Program-made: the position numbers and the translations under genes | NCBI GenBank assembly: GCA_003255025.1 | Contig: QANY01002976.1 | Location: 4,769,541-4,833,540 of the forward strand | Source: Datisca glomerata | Lineage: Eukaryota; Streptophyta; Magnoliopsida; Cucurbitales; Datiscaceae | Length of the DNA: 64,000 nt | Direction: 5' to 3' | Shown here: positions 47,801 to 59,779 of the stretch, in pieces | Layout of the letters: each line of letters opens with the position of its first letter | Numbering within the stretch: the stretch's first letter is position 1 | Notes under the pieces: generated by a model | Databases searched by the model: none | Seen by the model: only the letters and a program-made list of their open reading frames with translations | What the model was told of the DNA's origin: nothing

Positions 47801-50800
47801 TTGAACACAACAGTTGCTGAGTCCCAGAGTGAAGTTGAAGTTGGTCAGATACAGGCATCAGAAGCCAGTGAAAGACATGGAACTCCTGCTGCAAACAGTG
47901 TACAGAATGAAAGAGAAAATATACCCCCTCCAACTTTGGCAATTAGTGACTCTGGCAATGCTGATGTCAGACCTGATGCAAGTGAACCTCAACAAGAATC
48001 AGAGATTTCCCCTCAATCCCAACCAGCTGAGATGCATTTTGATCATAATGGGGCTATTGGGCGAGATGTTGAAGCTGTAAGCCAAGAAAGTAGTGGAAGT
48101 GGGGCAACTTTAGGGGAGAGTTTAAGAAGTTTAGATGTAGAAATAGGCAGTGCTGATGGTCATGATGATGCTGGAGATAGACAAGGTTCTGCTGATAGAA
48201 CGCCATTGACTGATCCACAAGTGGCTCGCATGAGAAGAACAAATGTTACTTTTGGTAACTCTGCACCTGTAAGTGGGAGAGATGTATCCCTTCATAGCGT
48301 AACTGAAGTTTCAGAAAATTCCAGCCGAGAAGCAGATCAGGATGGTCCAACGCTGGAGCAGCAAAGTAGTGATGCTGGTTCTGGAGCGATTGATCCTGCA
48401 TTCTTGGATGCTCTTCCAGAGGAGTTGCGTGCTGAAGTTCTTTCAGCGCAACAGGGTCAAGTGGCTCAACCATCAAATAGTGAGCCGCAAAATTCTGGAG
48501 ATATTGATCCAGAATTCCTTGCAGCACTTCCTCCAGATATTCGAGCAGAAGTTCTAGCGCAACAGCAAGCACAAAGGCTGCATCAATCCCAGGAACTCGA
48601 AGGTCAACCAGTTGAAATGGATACTGTTTCAATTATTGCTACATTTCCTTCGGAACTACGAGAAGAGGTACATGTTAATTGAAATGTAATTTTAGGATCT
48701 TGCATGCCTTTTACATTTGTTTTACCTAATCCTCAGGTTCTCCTAACCTCGTCTGATGCAATACTTGCTAACCTCACTCCTGCTCTTGTTGCCGAGGCAA
48801 ACATGTTGCGAGAAAGATTTGCACACCGTTATCGTAACCGCCCCCTTTTTGGCATGTACCCTAGAAATCGTAGAGGCGAAACTTCTAGACGAGGTGAAGG
48901 CATTGGTTCTAGCTTGGATAGGGCTGGCGGAAGTCTATCGTCACGTAGATCTATTGGAGCTAGGTTTGTTGAAGCTGATGGAGCTCCGTTAGTTGACACA
49001 GATGCTTTGCATGCCTTGATTCGTTTGCTTCGTGTGGTTCAGGTATTTTCTTCATGGAGTGCATGTCCCTTTGTTCGAGAAATTTAAGGAGAATGGATAC
49101 ACTGTTTTACATGGATTACTTAATATCTGACATCAATGAAATTTAATTTTTCAGCCATTATATAAAGGTCAGTTGAGGCTTCTCTTGAACTTGTGTTCGC
49201 ACTACGAAACCAGAATGGATTTGGTGAAAATTCTTATGGACCTGTTAGTGCGTGATGGAAGAAAGAATGCTAACCAACAAAGCACTATTGAGCCTCCATA
49301 TCGGCTTTATGCTTGCCAGAGTAATGTTATGTACTCACGCCCTCAATCTTTCGATGGTAAGGTTTAGTTACTTGGTCGTATGATATTATTCATCCTCTTT
49401 AGATCTCAAATATTTTATCTTCATATAGTTTGGCATAGTTATTTCATAGTTAGCATGACTTGGGTCAAGATTTGTGGGAAGATATAGTATTGCTTGTATT
49501 ATATTTACTTTGGCAATTTGATGGATGCTTTGATCACCCTCAATCCAGCACCACATCTTACTGCTAGCAAGCAGTGGGGGATGAATTTCTCTTCAATTAT
49601 TTGCACCATAGTATTAGGACATCTTGGTTTAAAAATTTTCCATAGCCGTGCCTTTTTCCGTTAGTGATCTTTTTGTGTTATTGATTGTTTTGCTTTCCTT
49701 CATACAGGCATTCCTCCCTTGGTATTGCGACGAATTCTTGAAACTCTAACGTATTTGGCTCGAAATCATCCCTCTGTGGCTAAGATTTTGCTTGAGTTTA
49801 GGCTGCCAAGCTCTGACATACAAGGACCAGAGAAAACAGGTCAGGCACGGGGTAAAGCTGTGATGGTTGTTGAAGAGAGTCATAGTGAAAGGAAACAGCT
49901 AAAGGATGGGTATTTTTCCATCGCATTGCTTCTAAACCTTTTAAATCAACCCCTCTATGTAAGAAGCATTGCACATCTTGAACAGGTATGCAATATAATG
50001 GCTTGGGCTTTGTTTTATTATATAATTTGTCTCTTTTTGATTCTTTATATATATTTGCCGTATGGAGTTCACATTGAAGCCTTCATTTGTGATTCTGTTT
50101 TCAGCTGCTTAATTTATTAGAAGTCATCATTGATAACGCTGAAAAGAAATCATATTTATCGGACAAATCTGTGGCTTCTGCTGCGGAACAACCATCTGGT
50201 CCTGAAATTTCCACATCAGATGCTGAGATGAATACAGAGACCACTGAGGCTGATGATTCCTCTAAACTCGTGACGGCTGGTGCTGATAACGAAATTGATA
50301 ACCAGAGTATCATGCTTAACCTGCCTCAGGCAGAACTTCGACTCCTGTGCTCACTGCTCGCACGAGAAGGGTATGCATTGGATTTGGATTTTGTCCATGT
50401 TTCTTGTTGTCATAAAGTTCTACTTTACGGTCTTTTGAACTCAATACCACGAATAGTATATTTAGTCTCTAGTCTTAAAACATTTAAGTTTTTCCATTCC
50501 TCAAGTTTTCGTTTCTTACTTTTTAATTCTTATCTTCTTCATAAGCTTGGTAAGAGTCGCAACATAAATATCATGCATTAGCATTTATTTCTGGTATCTG
50601 TTTCATAGTTGGATCTTGTGTGCAAAACATTTGACTGGTGTTATGCTTTAACCAGTCTGTCCGATAATGCATATGCTCTCGTGGCGGAGGTGATGAAGAA
50701 GTTGGTGGCAATTGCTCCTATTCATTGTCATTTGTTCATTACTGAGCTAGCAGAAGCTGTTCAGAATTTGACGAGATCTGCTATGGCTGAATTGCGTTTG

Positions 50801-53800
50801 TTTGGTGAGACTGTGAGGGCACTCCTCAGCACATCATCATCTGATGGAGCTGCAATTTTAAGAGTTCTTCAGGCGTTAAGCACCCTTGTAGCTTCACTTA
50901 ATGAGAAAGAAAAGGATCCGCGGATTCTACCTAAAGAAGAGCATGCTACTGTTCTTTCTCAGATATTGGACATAAATACAGCTTTGGAGCCTCTATGGCT
51001 GGAGTTGAGTACCTGTATTAGCAAAATAGAGAGCTATTCAGATTCTGTCCCTGATCTGATGACATCATTGAGGACTCCCACATCCAATCCATCTGGTGCC
51101 ACGACTCCACTTCCTGCTGGCAGTCAGAATGTATTGCCTTACATAGAATCTTTCTTTGTGGTTTGTGAGAAGTTGCATCCTGCACAACCAGGATCATGTC
51201 AGGACTTCAACGTTGCTGCAGTTTCTGAAGTTGAGGATACCGGTATTTCTACTGGGCCGCATAAAAACATTGGACCTTCAAAAGATGAAAAAAATGTAGC
51301 TTTTGTGAAATTCTCGGAGAAGCATAGAAAGCTGTTAAATGCTTTCATTCGGCAAAATTCTGGTTTGCTGGAGAAGTCATTCTCCCTGTTGTTAAGGGTT
51401 CCCCGTTTCATTGATTTTGATAATAAGCGTGCTCACTTCAGATCAAAAATTAAGCATCATCATGATCATCATCACAGTCCTTTAAGAATTTCAGTTAGAA
51501 GGGCATACATTCTTGAGGATTCATATAATCAGTTGCGCATGCGATCATCTCAAGATTTGAAGGGAAGGTTGACAGTTCATTTTCAAGGAGAGGAAGGAAT
51601 TGATGCTGGTGGGCTTACAAGGGAATGGTACCAGTTGCTTTCCAGAGTTATCTTTGACAAGGGAGCACTTCTTTTTACAACAGTTGGAAATGACTCAACC
51701 TTTCAGCCAAACCCCAACTCAGTTTACCAGACAGAGCATCTTTCGTATTTTAAGTTTGTTGGGCGCGTGGTCAGTATAAAGTAGCTCAGTTTATTGGTTT
51801 ATAGTTTATTTGTTGTTGGCTTTTGGCTCATTAGGTCATGTTTTTACCAGGTTGGGAAAGCACTTTTTGATGGGCAACTCTTGGATGTCCATTTTACGCG
51901 ATCATTCTACAAGCATATTCTGGAGGCCAAAGTTACATATCATGATATTGAAGCTATTGATCCTGATTATTTCAAAAATTTGAAGTGGATGCTTGAGGTA
52001 CTCTGCCTTCCACTATTTTCTTGTGTTGCAGTCACTTCTCTCATATTGTTATTCCTCTCCCCAAGCTCTCATCAAACACTCTTCTTTTGCCGGTCAACTA
52101 CTAAAGTGGGTGCTTATTTTGCAGAATGATATTAGTGATGTGTTAGACCTTACTTTCAGCATAGATGCTGATGAGGAAAAGCTTATACTGTATGAAAGGA
52201 CAGAGGTAATTGTTCTTCATTACTTAATCGGGATGGTCCTAATTTTTAAACCTTAATTGGTTGGTAATACTCATTAGTCTTTTATTTAGCCAATTGGATT
52301 TGGGCATGTATAGAATGTGTTTACTGGTTGGTTTTCTAATTTAGTAACATCTTAATTCAGTAACCCCTTTTTAGTACGTTTTCATAGAAAATTTTCTTCA
52401 TGCTCGAACACGGATCATATGGTGCAGGTCACTGACTATGAACTGATTCCTGGTGGGCGAAACATCAAGGTCACTGAAGAGAATAAGCACCAGTATGTTG
52501 ATCTAGTTGCTGAGCATCGTTTGACAACAGCAATTCGTCCTCAAATAAATGCTTTTATGGATGGGTTTAATGAATTAATTCCAAGAGAACTAATATCTAT
52601 TTTTAACGATAAGGAACTCGAGTTATTGATAAGTGGGCTTCCAGATATTGACTGTAAGTTTCTAGTTACATATCTGCTTACTTGATATGATGCCTTCTCT
52701 TCGTGACCGTCTTTTTGTGAAAATATTAGAATCACTAGCCAAGGTTTCTGACAAATGATCTTATATTCATGTCTTCAGTGGATGACATGAGAGCAAATAC
52801 AGAGTATTCTGGATACAGTGCAGCATCTCCTGTCATACAATGGTTCTGGGAAGTTGTTCAAGGATTCAGTAAGGAGGACAAGGCCCGTCTATTGCAATTT
52901 GTGACTGGCACCTCAAAGGTAAATTATTAGTTTTTACCTTTGTTCAAGAAGTTCTACACCTCGTTCTAGATGGAAAATACTTAAATATGAAAATAAGCAT
53001 GTTGATTTCCTCCGGATAATTCAAAAGTCATGTTTAATCTAATGCTCTTGTAACTATCTCCTTCCAAAAAATATGCTGCGATAACAAGCTGCCACATGAT
53101 CGGAAGTTCTTGTGTTGATATAAAATGTGTCTGGAGTATAGTCTGGCAAAAGATGTAGAGTTTAGGAAAGTGGAGACACGGCGTTTGAATCTACTCCTAT
53201 GTTTGCCTAGAATGCTACAGTTTACATGTCTACATTATTTATTTCATGTATCCAATATTTCTCAAATCATTTCATAGGGTCTGTAATTTGTTTGTGAAAT
53301 TTTGTTTAACAAGTGGGGTGAGTTAGGATCTTTAATCTGTTTGTGAAATTTTGGATCTTCTGGATTGATTTATTTCGTTCAGAGCTTTTGGTAAGTTTCC
53401 CCGTTGTTTTTTTTTTTTAATTTTCTGGTATAAAAGCTACTTTGATGGATTTCTCATAGTGATGATGAGTTATATTTATAAACTCGAGATATGTGATTCA
53501 TCGGAAAATTAACTGCAGACATGTTTCCCATGTTCACATTTTTGTGTTGTTTAACTGCAGACATGTTTCCCAATCTTCCGTTTGACTTTTCTCGACCAAT
53601 CTTCCGTTTGACTTTTCTCAACCAATCTTCCGTTTTGACTTTTCTCGACCAAACGGAAGATTGGTTGTACGGACATGAAGATACATTAGCGGTCTAAGCA
53701 TCTTTTTCTGTTAAATATTGACACAGGTGCCTTTAGAAGGTTTCAGTGCCCTTCAAGGGATTTCGGGCTCACAAAAGTTTCAAATACACAAGGCATATGG

Positions 53801-54459
53801 AAGCCCAGATCACTTGCCATCAGCTCATACCTGGTAATCTTTACACATCTGATCACTACTATCCATTTGATTCATCTTAAATTTCATAGTTTCTTTTTTT
53901 TTTTTTGGAAACTTTAAAAATTTGATAGTAAATCAAACAATATGACAACGACGTGCTTGTAATGATCTTTATCTCATATTTAACCCGTGTGCCGGTTCTA
54001 ATATTTGGACATATATTTTGGCTGCAGTTCAGAGTATCCATTTGCTGCATCTTAAATTTGATAGTTTCTTTTTTTTTTTTTGGAAACTTTAAAAATTTGA
54101 TAGTTAGTCAAACAATATGACAATGACGTGCCGGTTCTAATATTTGGACATATATTTTTGCTGCAGTTTCAACCAATTAGATTTACCAGAGTATCCATTT
54201 GCTGCATCTTAAATTTGATAGTTTCTTTTTTTTTGGGAAACTTTAAAAATTTGATAGTTAGTCAAACAATATGACAACGACGTGCTCCTAATGATCTTTA
54301 TCTCATATTTAACCCGTGTGCCAGTTCTAATATTTGGACATATATTTTGGCTGCAGTTTCAACCAATTAGATTTACCAGAGTATCCTTCAAAACAACATC
54401 TTGAAGAAAGATTACTTCTTGCCATTCATGAAGCAAATGAAGGATTCGGATTCGGCTAA
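35895..54459 (+). CDS. UPL1: HECT E3 ubiquitin-protein ligase, UPL1/UPL2 type
   Basis: Transfers ubiquitin from E2 to substrates through a HECT thioester. Sixteen coding exons join in phase with GT-AG borders: 35895-35990, 40415-40510, 40588-40794, 40900-47464, 47580-48667, 48737-49042, 49155-49356, 49708-49985, 50105-50370, 50656-51769, 51851-51997, 52125-52205, 52428-52653, 52779-52918, 53727-53833, 54357-54459. They give 3,673 residues, close to the ~3,650-3,690 of Arabidopsis UPL1/UPL2. Order: DUF908 (~100-400), DUF913 (~480-840), UBA (~1304-1346), UIM ([15 protein letters not shown], ~1350), acidic run (~2164-2246), ubiquitin-binding repeats ([18 protein letters not shown], from ~2592), HECT (~3330-3673). 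The catalytic Cys is residue 3640 in [13 protein letters not shown], its codon split between exons 15 and 16, 33 residues from the end as in UPL1. The start [20 protein letters not shown] is family-like. It appears intact. I cannot decide between the UPL1 and UPL2 names. Confidence 0.97.
37900..38420 (+). mobile_element. LINE-type reverse transcriptase fossil (zf-RVT region)
   Basis: Broken frames read [12 protein letters not shown] and [19 protein letters not shown] near 37925-38030, then [16 protein letters not shown] near 38229. Next come [12 protein letters not shown] near 38307 and [20 protein letters not shown] at 38352. This matches the order of the C-terminal zinc-binding reverse transcriptase region of plant LINEs (FPRL...W+.K+P.+...F.W, P..C.LC, .+DHLF.HC). 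Stops and frame changes are frequent. It lies in the sense orientation of the host gene. Confidence 0.6.
38589..39155. mobile_element. Mutator-type MITE in intron 1
   Basis: The ends CTAGGAAGCATTGATAC and GTATTCATGCTTCTTA are imperfect inverted repeats. They are flanked by a perfect 9-bp direct repeat, TCCTAGGGC, at 38580-38588 and 39156-39164. A 9-bp duplication indicates Mutator-like mobilisation. The interior carries repeated GACACG/CGTGTC-type motifs near both ends and no coding sequence. Confidence 0.8.
53571..53668. repeat. 26-bp tandem repeat with an inverted copy, intron 14
   Basis: CAATCTTCCGTTTGACTTTT begins at 53571, 53597 and 53623, a 26-bp step. The array is followed by ACCAAACGGAAGATTGGTTG at 53649-53668, the reverse complement of the unit start. 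The transcript can form a strong hairpin here, about 60 bases before the acceptor of exon 15. A separate 44-bp duplication (TAACTGCAGACATGTTTCCC) lies just upstream. Confidence 0.85.
53865..54386 (+). repeat. Tandem duplication of intron 15 with the start of terminal exon 16
   Basis: Three related units of about 175, 157 and 190 bp end at TATCC (54039, 54196, 54386), echoing a TATCC at 53860-53864 in the intron. Each contains a poly-T run, GGAAACTTTAAAAATTTGAT, TTCTAATATTTGGACATATA and an acceptor CTGCAG. The acceptors are at 54022-54027, 54171-54176 and the real one 54351-54356. The second unit repeats the first 30 bp of exon 16; the first repeats a deleted version. Confidence 0.9.
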
Positions 54460-54760
54460 ACCCGCTAAAGGTGCGATACATAGCGATGTCAGAGTGGTCG
54501 TCATGTAGATAGTACATAATTCTGTCAAAAAATAGTTATGAAAGAGAATTAGGAACTAAAAGGTGGCTGGTGGCATATAATGGCATGTTGAGTTGATTTA
54601 TGCTTCACTGTACAGTCTTAGTTTTTCCGGGAGAAAATTGCTTCCGGCAGTTTTTCTTAATTTTTTTTTAAAATTAAGCTGCCTTTTGTTTTGATATTAT
54701 TTATTATCCTCATTTATTGTTGCTGCCCTAATTTACAAGCATTGTTGTAGTCATTGAAGA
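54460..54760 (+). other. Probable 3' untranslated region of the ligase gene
   Basis: This is the sequence after the TAA stop. It is T-rich, with TATTATTTATTATCC near 54697 as a possible far-upstream polyadenylation signal. No perfect AATAAA is seen, so the end is an estimate. Confidence 0.45.
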
Positions 54761-55440
54761 CTACCCGAAAGATAGTGGTATTTTATCCCCCTAGGAACCT
54801 TGTTTTTATTGTGATCGAAGACACCCAAAGGAGTCCATTTCACTGAATTCAGTGACATTGCTTACCTAAAATGACCGAGCATCTATTTTGTTTGGGTAAC
54901 CTTGGTTCAGGGTGTTTGAGGTTTGTGTACATGATTAATCCCACAGGAAAATTAGTGTTCTCATAAGTTTTCATACACGTGAGGATAAATGATGGCTCCA
55001 ACACCACCAGGATATGGTCTAAAAAATTATTTGCATCTTAAAAGATTCTAATCCAATGCGTATGAGCATTAGGCTTGTCTCTGTGTTTCTCTTTTAAAGT
55101 CGAACAATTATACAGAAATGATTGTCACATCCTAATGTTGATGAGTTTTGAAAACTGTTTTTGAAAAGCATTCAGAATTCCTATGATATATCAGATGTTG
55201 CTATCATGTAAATCTTTTTGAAAAATACTAATAATAAATAATAGTATTATCATACTAAAATTATTATTATGATTGGTGTTTTTAATTTTCTCCGTCGGGT
55301 AGATTGGGATTGTTTGAAGCAATTAATGTAATCATTGATCTCTTGTCAATTGATTCTGAGTAGTTTTATTGTCATCTTTTACCAATTGATTCCGAGTAGT
55401 TTTATTGAGATTGAGAATTGCTCAAAGGCTTCTGATCCTG
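54761..55440. other. Intergenic DNA, no gene seen
   Basis: No feature was recognised, apart from a short direct repeat AATTGATTC(T/C)GAGTAGTTTT near 55347 and 55383. Confidence 0.4.
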
Positions 55441-55449
55441 CCTAATTGA

Positions 55450-55735
55450 GCTAATAACAATTTTGATTTGTCATCTACTTGTTTCATGACTTTAATTGGA
55501 GCTGCATGCCGAGGCCAATAACAATTTTGATTTGTCATCTACTTGTTTCATGGTTTTAATTTGAGCTGCAGATTCTACTCTGTAGATGGAAATATCCACA
55601 TTAGTAGCAGTATTAAGAATATTTTGGCGAAAATATTCACATTATCCACATTAGCAGCAGTATTAAGAATAACCACATTAGTGGTAGTCTCCAGATCTTA
55701 CTCTGGAGATGAAAATAGCCACATTGAATATATTG
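55450..55735. repeat. Clustered short tandem duplications
   Basis: TAACAATTTTGATTTGTCAT begins at 55455 and 55519 (64-bp step). Further right, CCACATTAG and CAGTATTAAGAAT recur near 55596 and 55648, and CTCTG-AGATG-AAATA-CCACATT recurs near 55578 and 55691. Confidence 0.7.
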
Positions 55736-55924
55736 CTAGATAAGAATATCTGTCCATCGTAATATATATTACATCAGTCAGTATATAAGTCGAAACATCT
55801 GTTGATTGGGTCTTAACTATTAGTAAAGCAGCCATACATCCTTCACATAAAGGAGAACTTGATTTAGAAGCTATTTTCAAAAGTTGTGAATGCAAATAAA
55901 AAACATCCTCTTAGGTAAGCTTCG

Positions 55925-56150
55925 CGGTTCGACGGTCTTCGTAATAGAAAAGACATTTGACGATAAACGTGTACTTGTTTGAAGGGATCATTATAAATTA
56001 TTAAAGTGTGTTGTTTACGGTATATAAAATATTGAGCCGGTTCGACGGTCTTCGTAATAGAAGAGACATTTGGCGATAAACGTGTACTTGTTTGGAGGGA
56101 TCATTATAAATTATTGAAGTGTGTTGTTTACGGTATATAAAATATTGAGC
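55925..56150. repeat. 113-bp tandem duplication, two copies
   Basis: The copies are 55925-56037 and 56038-56150. Both run from CGGTTCGACGGTCTTCG to AAAATATTGAGCC and differ at only a few positions. No frame or function is recognised. Confidence 0.9.
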
Positions 56151-56880
56151 CAAAGACACTACTATATAAGGGGCAAAGTATTATAATGTATCTAGAGGAT
56201 GCACCGTTTCAATTGCCGCAATAGTGTATTCCATTGCCCATCTTTCCTATAAAGTGGTCACTACATGAGGTGCGGGCTTTGCATCTGACATTCATTGATG
56301 TTTTTTATTTGATGTAAAATAATTTCTAGATGTCTATTCTGGATCTCCACTCCTTGAGATCGATAAACCTTTTGGATTTTATTAACTAAAGAAATACAAC
56401 TTTGTACTATAGTTAGTTCAGCACCAATAAAAAATCCACAAGGAAGTCTAAGATGGAATGTCTAATGTTTTTTTACTTAGAGAACTATTAGATTGTTGCA
56501 AGCGGAACGAACGGAGCATGCTTTGGAAGAAGTGATATGTTTCCGAGCCATATTATCAGGAATATAATGAAAGAATGTATAAATACGAAACGAGTTTTCA
56601 AGAAACGGCTTGAGGTTTAGCAAAAGTCACTCTCTGAGGTCGTATCGATTAGATGATCTATTTTCATTATGAAAAGTGGAAGTTAAAACAAAAAAGAAGA
56701 ATCGACCGTGTTTAAGAATTTCAAATTCCAATTGAAAAATAATAGTGTCTATTTTTAATAATATTGAATTGCTGATAGAGATATGATAGAATCATTTTAG
56801 ACTGGACCAAATATAATTTCGATAAAGATGAAAGAAGATAGACACGAAATCAAATAAGACACACTATTCGATTTGAGTAT
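56151..56880. other. Intergenic DNA, no gene seen
   Basis: About 730 bp of AT-rich DNA without a supported feature. Confidence 0.4.
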
Positions 56881-56883
56881 CTA

Positions 56884-57020
56884 ATGTATTCAACAGTTTC
56901 AACAAAACACAAATGTAAGAATAAGGTGGATTCAACAGTTTCAACAAAACACAAATGTCACAAATGTAAGAATAAGGTGGATTCAACAGTTTCAACAAAA
57001 CACAAATGTAAGAATAAGGG
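56884..57020. repeat. Short tandem repeat (ATTCAACAGTTTCAACAAAA), three copies
   Basis: Copies begin near 56888, 56929 and 56980. The steps are 41 and about 51 bp, the larger one because CACAAATGT is doubled in the second copy. Confidence 0.85.
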
Positions 57021-57644
57021 CAAGTAGATCATAGTGAGGTAAAAATAATAAAAGAAAGGCAGGGGATGTAACGAAAATAATAGACACTACGGACTTATTT
57101 GTATTGCCAATTTTAATTTTTGAGTTTCTTTTAATTTAAAAGTGATCACTTGGTTGGTTATCTGGGATTTGAGTCGTGACGTCCCATATATGAATTGGTG
57201 ATTGTGTTCCTCTCTTCTTTCAAAATTAATGGTGATATTTTGTGTAACAAAAACGAGATGAACTACACGAAATAGGGAGGTAAGTTCTTGAACAAAGTAC
57301 GAGGCTAGTTGCATAAGAATTGTAAAGAGTACTCCACGATTAAATTCCTCAAGACGTTTCTCTTTATACCTAACTGAGATGCTGAAAATTTGATCCTAAA
57401 GGGTTATAATTACTTTAACCTATTCCCTTGCGTAATAGATGAAAGAACTTCAGTCACTGTATTGATCTGATCACTTTCTCATTCAGATTTTAATTTGTTC
57501 AGCACTAAGCTCATAATGCAAAACCAAAAAGGCAACACAAGGTGTATATAAACTTGTCCTTTTTTCATATTTCTCATCAAATTCTCAAGAGTCTTACATG
57601 AAACAGTGAAAAATAAACTGACGACTACGAGGTTTTCATCATGA
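57021..57644. other. Intergenic DNA and probable 3' UTR of the CHCH gene
   Basis: The right half (about 57480-57644) probably contains the 3' untranslated region of the minus-strand CHCH gene. A minus-strand open frame at 57730-57479 overlaps its last exon in another frame and is not a gene. Confidence 0.4.
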
Positions 57645-59597
57645 TCAAGCACCCAAAACGGCGCCGGAATGCCGGCGGCATTCTTGAAGAATGTCCATGT
57701 AAAATTGACACTTGCTGATGTCACTTCCATAGTTGTTCAGGCACTGCCAAATAATTAGAAAATTGCGTTTAAGTCTGGGAATTGAACATTTAAAAAAAAA
57801 ATGATAACTCTTACATCAGTGTCAACTCCACAAGAAAGAACCTAACTATGATGATTTATTAGTGATTGGTGATTGTTTAAAAAAAGAAAAAAGAAAAAAG
57901 CTATGGCCCCTAATAGTGCTTAATGCTCTTAAATAATGATATTCAACTAACTACATGGCCGTTGTTATGTGAAATCTAGAGTGACTATGATAATTGAATT
58001 GGTGACAAATTAATTGATGCCACCAAACATGATTCAGATGCTTGGTTGTGCATGAAAACCTATAGCATAATTGATAGTTTAAGATTGGTATGTATGGTAT
58101 TGGTTTAATTTTGTGGTTAATCTATGTAAAATAATTTTGAAGATTATTCAACAGCCTTCTCATTATTGTTTTGCCTGGTTAATTCTAGACTGTTATCTTT
58201 TTTAGAGGCAATACAATTGCCTCTTTAAGAGAATAATGATTAAGAGGTAAATAATGATTACCTGCATACTAAGAATGCTGTCTAATTTAAAGATTTTTCC
58301 AAACTGACACGAAAATTCAATTACGAGAGTATCACAAGAGAATTGCAATCCTAAAAAAGGCCTATCGGCCCCTACAGGTGAAAAGAGAGAGCTATACATG
58401 CCCAGCTGCATAAAGAATTTTGAGGGGAAGGTATAATAAGAGAATACCAAACAACTTATAGCAGTAACCATACCTCTTGCAAGGCCTTTGATTGACCGAT
58501 ACAAGCATCAGACCTTGCCACATTATTCACAGGTGATGCTGGTAGAGCTGCAGGCGGCGATGAAGTAACAGTTTCGTGCTGGATGACACGGGGACCCAAA
58601 ACAGCATCCACAGCCCTGTGAGCCATTGCACTACCAGTACCAAAGGCTATGCCTGCAGAAATAGGACGAGTCGTTCGCAAAAGACAAATTTATGTGGCAA
58701 AATTTGAAATAAGACAAGAGTCAAGACCACATGACCGCAAAATAAGACTTTACTCACCATCTGCAATGGTAGCGCCAATTCCTCCCATCACAGATTCATT
58801 TCTAGCTTGTATTGGTGCGGGTGGAGCAGCAGGAGTAGCTGTAGCAGCCAATCACTTTAAGGATCAAAACACAATTCCATCACCAACAAATCACACCTTA
58901 TGACTTTCTAATTATCATTTCAATCAAACTTTTTTTATAAACGCAGAATATTATTGCATTCAAGGCAAAGCGTCGACCAAATCACTACAATCATGCAAAC
59001 TGCTATTTTATAAAAGTAAAGTTTACAATTTAACCATAAGTAATGCTCCAAGAAAAAAGAAGTTACAAATTTTACTCCACAAGAAAATCTACCACAAATA
59101 TAATAGCAATGCTCAGAATTAAAAGCAAAAGAAATCAGGGCACACACACAGTATAAAATTTACATGATACAACCCAATCATCCATTCCAGAATGATATGA
59201 AGCACAAACTGTTACCTGGCTGAGGAGGATTACGGAGCGGAGTACGAGCAGCAGGACGGGGAGCTGATCTTCCTGTAACAATGAGAGTGAATTTCATGAA
59301 TTAAATAGAGGGCTACACAAGAAGAACTCCAAGAATAACCCAGAGGGCTGGCCTGAAATATAACAATGACAACACACTAACCATGAAACATGCACTAGAT
59401 TTTCTATAACGGGACAGTATCTTAGAAGTTCTTGATAAGGAAACTCTGTGACTTGCAGGAAAAACCAAATTTACAAGTACTATGCTCTGCATGATGAATA
59501 CTAAAAAATGATTGTTGTAAAATTAACGGGGATAATAAAATTTCCATCCGGAGAAATCACGAGATAACTACGCACCTCCAGAGCTTCGGCGAGGCAT
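57645..59597 (-). CDS. Twin CX9C (CHCH) protein, At12Cys / CHCHD2-CHCHD10 / Mix17 family
   Basis: Five minus-strand exons in consistent phase: 59597-59576, 59272-59216, 58838-58758, 58652-58474, 57743-57645 (TGA included), giving 145 residues. The N-terminus is basic and Ala/Pro-rich with few acids (MPRRSSGGRSAPRPAARTPL), like the targeting region of human CHCHD2. Gly/Ala-rich text follows (MGGIGATIADGIAFGTGSAM). The C-terminus has twin CX9C motifs: C-IGQSKALQE-C, ten residues, then C-QFYMDILQE-C. The four cysteines are expected to form two disulfides after Mia40-type import into the mitochondrial intermembrane space; plant relatives are reported to be dual-targeted and induced by mitochondrial stress. 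The last intron splits the CHCH fold just before the second Cys. All introns are GT-AG. The gene is convergent with the ligase gene and about 3 kb from it. No break is seen. Confidence 0.93.
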
Positions 59598-59779
59598 TCT
59601 ATATAAATCGGTGGAGAAATTCTGAAACCAATGACAAAGAAAACCAAAACCTTTTCAATTTCGAAATTGGGGGAGCGATCGAGCGGAATTTCTAGGATGG
59701 CGTGGGGTGGCGTCGCTTGGGTAAGAAGGCAGAGAGAAAAACGTATAGCAACCGCGTATTAATTCTAGAGCTTCTAATG

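Noticed and set aside
41229..48632. Many minus-strand and out-of-frame open frames of 70-150 residues across the ligase exons
   Set aside because: They overlap a single long conserved coding frame and show no domain of their own.
57479..57730. Minus-strand 83-residue frame starting MEVTSASVNFTW
   Set aside because: It overlaps the last CHCH exon in another frame. The spliced frame with four spaced cysteines is clearly the real one.
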